Of a stretch of 64,000 bases of DNA, positions 62,911 through 64,000 are shown piece by piece. A program made the translations under genes and the position numbers. The notes under the pieces are model-generated. The model saw nothing but the letters and a program-made list of their open reading frames with translations, was not told the origin of the DNA and made no database searches. The stretch comes from Rhizobium sp. TH2. GTDB taxonomy: Bacteria; Pseudomonadota; Alphaproteobacteria; Rhizobiales; Rhizobiaceae. Where the stretch lies: the NCBI RefSeq assembly GCF_024707525.1, contig NZ_CP062231.1, positions 5,741,501 through 5,805,500 on the forward strand, read 5' to 3'. Position 1 is the stretch's first letter, and every line of letters starts with the position of its first letter.

Positions 62911-63288
62911 ATGCGGCTCAATGAGGACGACAAAAGCATAGCAATAGGTGTTGACGATCCCGCTCTCGGGCAGTTGGACCAGTGCGTCTATATCTGGCGA
63001 TCGACGGATGGCCACATTGCCCGCATTGGATCAAGCATGCGCCCCGTGGCTGGACGGCTGCTCCGATACGCAAAGGACATCAACCTGAGACTGCTTGGTA
63101 TGCCGTCGTCCACCACCGAAGACGAAGCTTCGAAGTGGGTGGCGCTGCTACGGCGTTCGCCCCTCTTAGGCTGCGTTTATCAGCCGCCGCTCATGTCGAC
63201 CCCCTTCGGTGAAGTTCGGCCTTATCAAGAAATCGAGCGTTTGCTTCTTCAGGGATACCGAGGATCGGTCAACCGAAGCTATCGTTGA
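62911..63288 (+). CDS. GIY-YIG-like small protein
   Basis: 125 residues from ATG 62911. The central block CVYIWRSTDGHIARIGSSMR followed by RLLRYAKDINLRLLG follows the GIY-YIG order: Tyr-Ile strand, Arg-Ile-Gly turn, then RL helix. The C-terminus is RPYQEIERLLLQGYRGS. No zinc or DNA-binding domain is attached. A nuclease call is tentative. It converges on the metallophosphatase gene with a 25-base gap. Confidence 0.4.
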   Translation: MRLNEDDKSIAIGVDDPALGQLDQCVYIWRSTDGHIARIGSSMRPVAGRLLRYAKDINLRLLGMPSSTTEDEASKWVALLRRSPLLGCVYQPPLMSTPFGEVRPYQEIERLLLQGYRGSVNRSYR

Positions 63289-63313
63289 GGTGAATTCCAT
63301 GGAATGATCAGGA

Positions 63314-64000
63314 TCAAGCAAGCCGGTTAAATGGAAAGCTCCATAAGCGATATTTTCCGCCGGATGCCGCATGGCATTGGAACAACCCCAATAGTCCTTG
63401 GCTAAGAAATAAGCCAAAAGACAAACGACCTCTGTTGGCCGCACCTGTGTCGAGAGCGATTCGGTTGCTGTACCATTCGGGCTCGTAACCTTCTGTAATC
63501 GTATGCCCGTGGACGACTATGTGCGAGTGATCCTCTGATGAGCTCAGAAACTCGTGTCGAATCCATCGCAAGTCCCTGACTTGCTGGAGCGGAAGCGGGA
63601 GACCAGGTCGAATGCCCGCGTGAACGAACGCATAGTCGCCAAAAACGACAATATCGGATGCCGTCGAAAGCATCAGAATATGTTTCGGGAATCGCGAATT
63701 GATCTCGGTTGCGATGTCGTGAATGACGTCAAAATCTGCACGGAAATCACCTACATACGATTTCAAGGTTTTGTCGCCGCCGTTTGCAAGCCAAGCTTCA
63801 AATTCCGATTGAGAGATGTCTGTTCGCAGGAACTTGAGCAGCCACTCGTCGTGGTTCCCGAGCACAAGCGTTGATCCGGAAAACTGCTCTAGCGTTGATG
63901 CCACTGCGCACATTACCTCGCAGCTTCGTGGGCCGCGATCGATTAGGTCGCCGAGAAACACGAAGATAGGTTGGCATTTCAGCCGGATCGACTCTAACGC
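63314..64000 (-). CDS. Metallophosphoesterase (serine/threonine phosphatase-like), partial
   Basis: The frame is open to the window end, giving 228 residues plus an unseen N-terminus. Motifs of the PPP-like phosphatases: GDLIDRGPRS, GNHDEWL, a Ser-Asp-x-Val-Val-Phe strand, FVHAGIRPGLPLP and VVHGHTITE. The first DxH motif lies outside the window. A protein phosphatase or ApaH-like hydrolase is expected. Confidence 0.82.
   Translation of the reverse strand, partial: ALESIRLKCQPIFVFLGDLIDRGPRSCEVMCAVASTLEQFSGSTLVLGNHDEWLLKFLRTDISQSEFEAWLANGGDKTLKSYVGDFRADFDVIHDIATEINSRFPKHILMLSTASDIVVFGDYAFVHAGIRPGLPLPLQQVRDLRWIRHEFLSSSEDHSHIVVHGHTITEGYEPEWYSNRIALDTGAANRGRLSFGLFLSQGLLGLFQCHAASGGKYRLWSFPFNRLA

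Noticed and set aside
32135..64000. Integrase and attachment site for an island
   Set aside because: No integrase gene, tRNA or convincing direct repeat at the gshB side was seen.
1..64000. CRISPR arrays, rRNA or tRNA genes
   Set aside because: No regularly spaced repeats and no recognisable rRNA or tRNA sequence on either strand by eye.

Overview
The window looks like an alphaproteobacterial chromosome, most likely of a Rhizobiaceae member. The first half is dense, GC-rich and collinear. It carries a pca (protocatechuate) cluster with a PcaQ-type regulator, a rhizobial-type PmtA phospholipid methyltransferase, a dnaN/rsmI/yraN/ugp/gshB block and rhizobial-style palindromic intergenic elements. 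No rRNA, tRNA or CRISPR array was recognised.

Layout. 1-6.0 kb: end of a DoxX gene, divergent pcaQ, then pcaDCHG-pcaF-pcaB, which takes protocatechuate towards succinyl-CoA and acetyl-CoA. 6.1-7.8 kb: a HipBA toxin-antitoxin pair with a candidate operator. 7.8-12.9 kb: a periplasmic cluster of imelysin, di-haem oxidoreductase, imelysin and DUF1513 genes, probably for metal (iron) handling. 12.9-25.2 kb: housekeeping genes (rRNA methyltransferase, RlpA, SDR, queG, GST, uppP, NDUFA9-like, pyrF, pmtA, dnaN). Among them is a SnoaL-type ECF sigma factor divergent from an AhpD-like gene, with a sigma-type promoter facing each way. 25.3-32.1 kb: rsmI, yraN, a ugpBAEC transporter preceded by four 11-bp-spaced Pho half-sites, and gshB.

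From about 32.1 kb to the end the character changes to an accessory region of hypothetical, small, broken and nuclease-like genes. It holds: (a) a tightly overlapping five-gene operon (42.75-36.46 kb, minus) encoding a DUF4236 protein, a four-TM coiled-coil protein, a membrane-anchored VWA-like protein, a MotA/ExbB-like four-TM coiled-coil protein and a MotB/OmpA-like protein. This looks like an undescribed ion-driven membrane machine related in design to Zorya ZorAB. (b) A DUF429 - DUF6361 - PLD-like operon (50.0-45.1 kb, minus), a candidate defence cassette, with a decayed second copy of part of the PLD gene nearby. (c) An autoregulated PadR with a probably leaderless transcript, followed by a sugar transferase. 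(d) An RTX protein translationally coupled to an HNH-like gene, beside a second HNH-like gene cut by a 1505-bp IS5-family element. (e) A membrane-tethered alpha/beta hydrolase, a PIN-domain protein, a GIY-YIG-like gene and a metallophosphatase that runs off the window. Several pseudogenes (SRAP, transposase with internal TGA, two unidentified remnants) and a three-copy intergenic repeat support repeated gain and decay in this half. Product calls come from reading the sequence and from known family motifs; no database search was possible.
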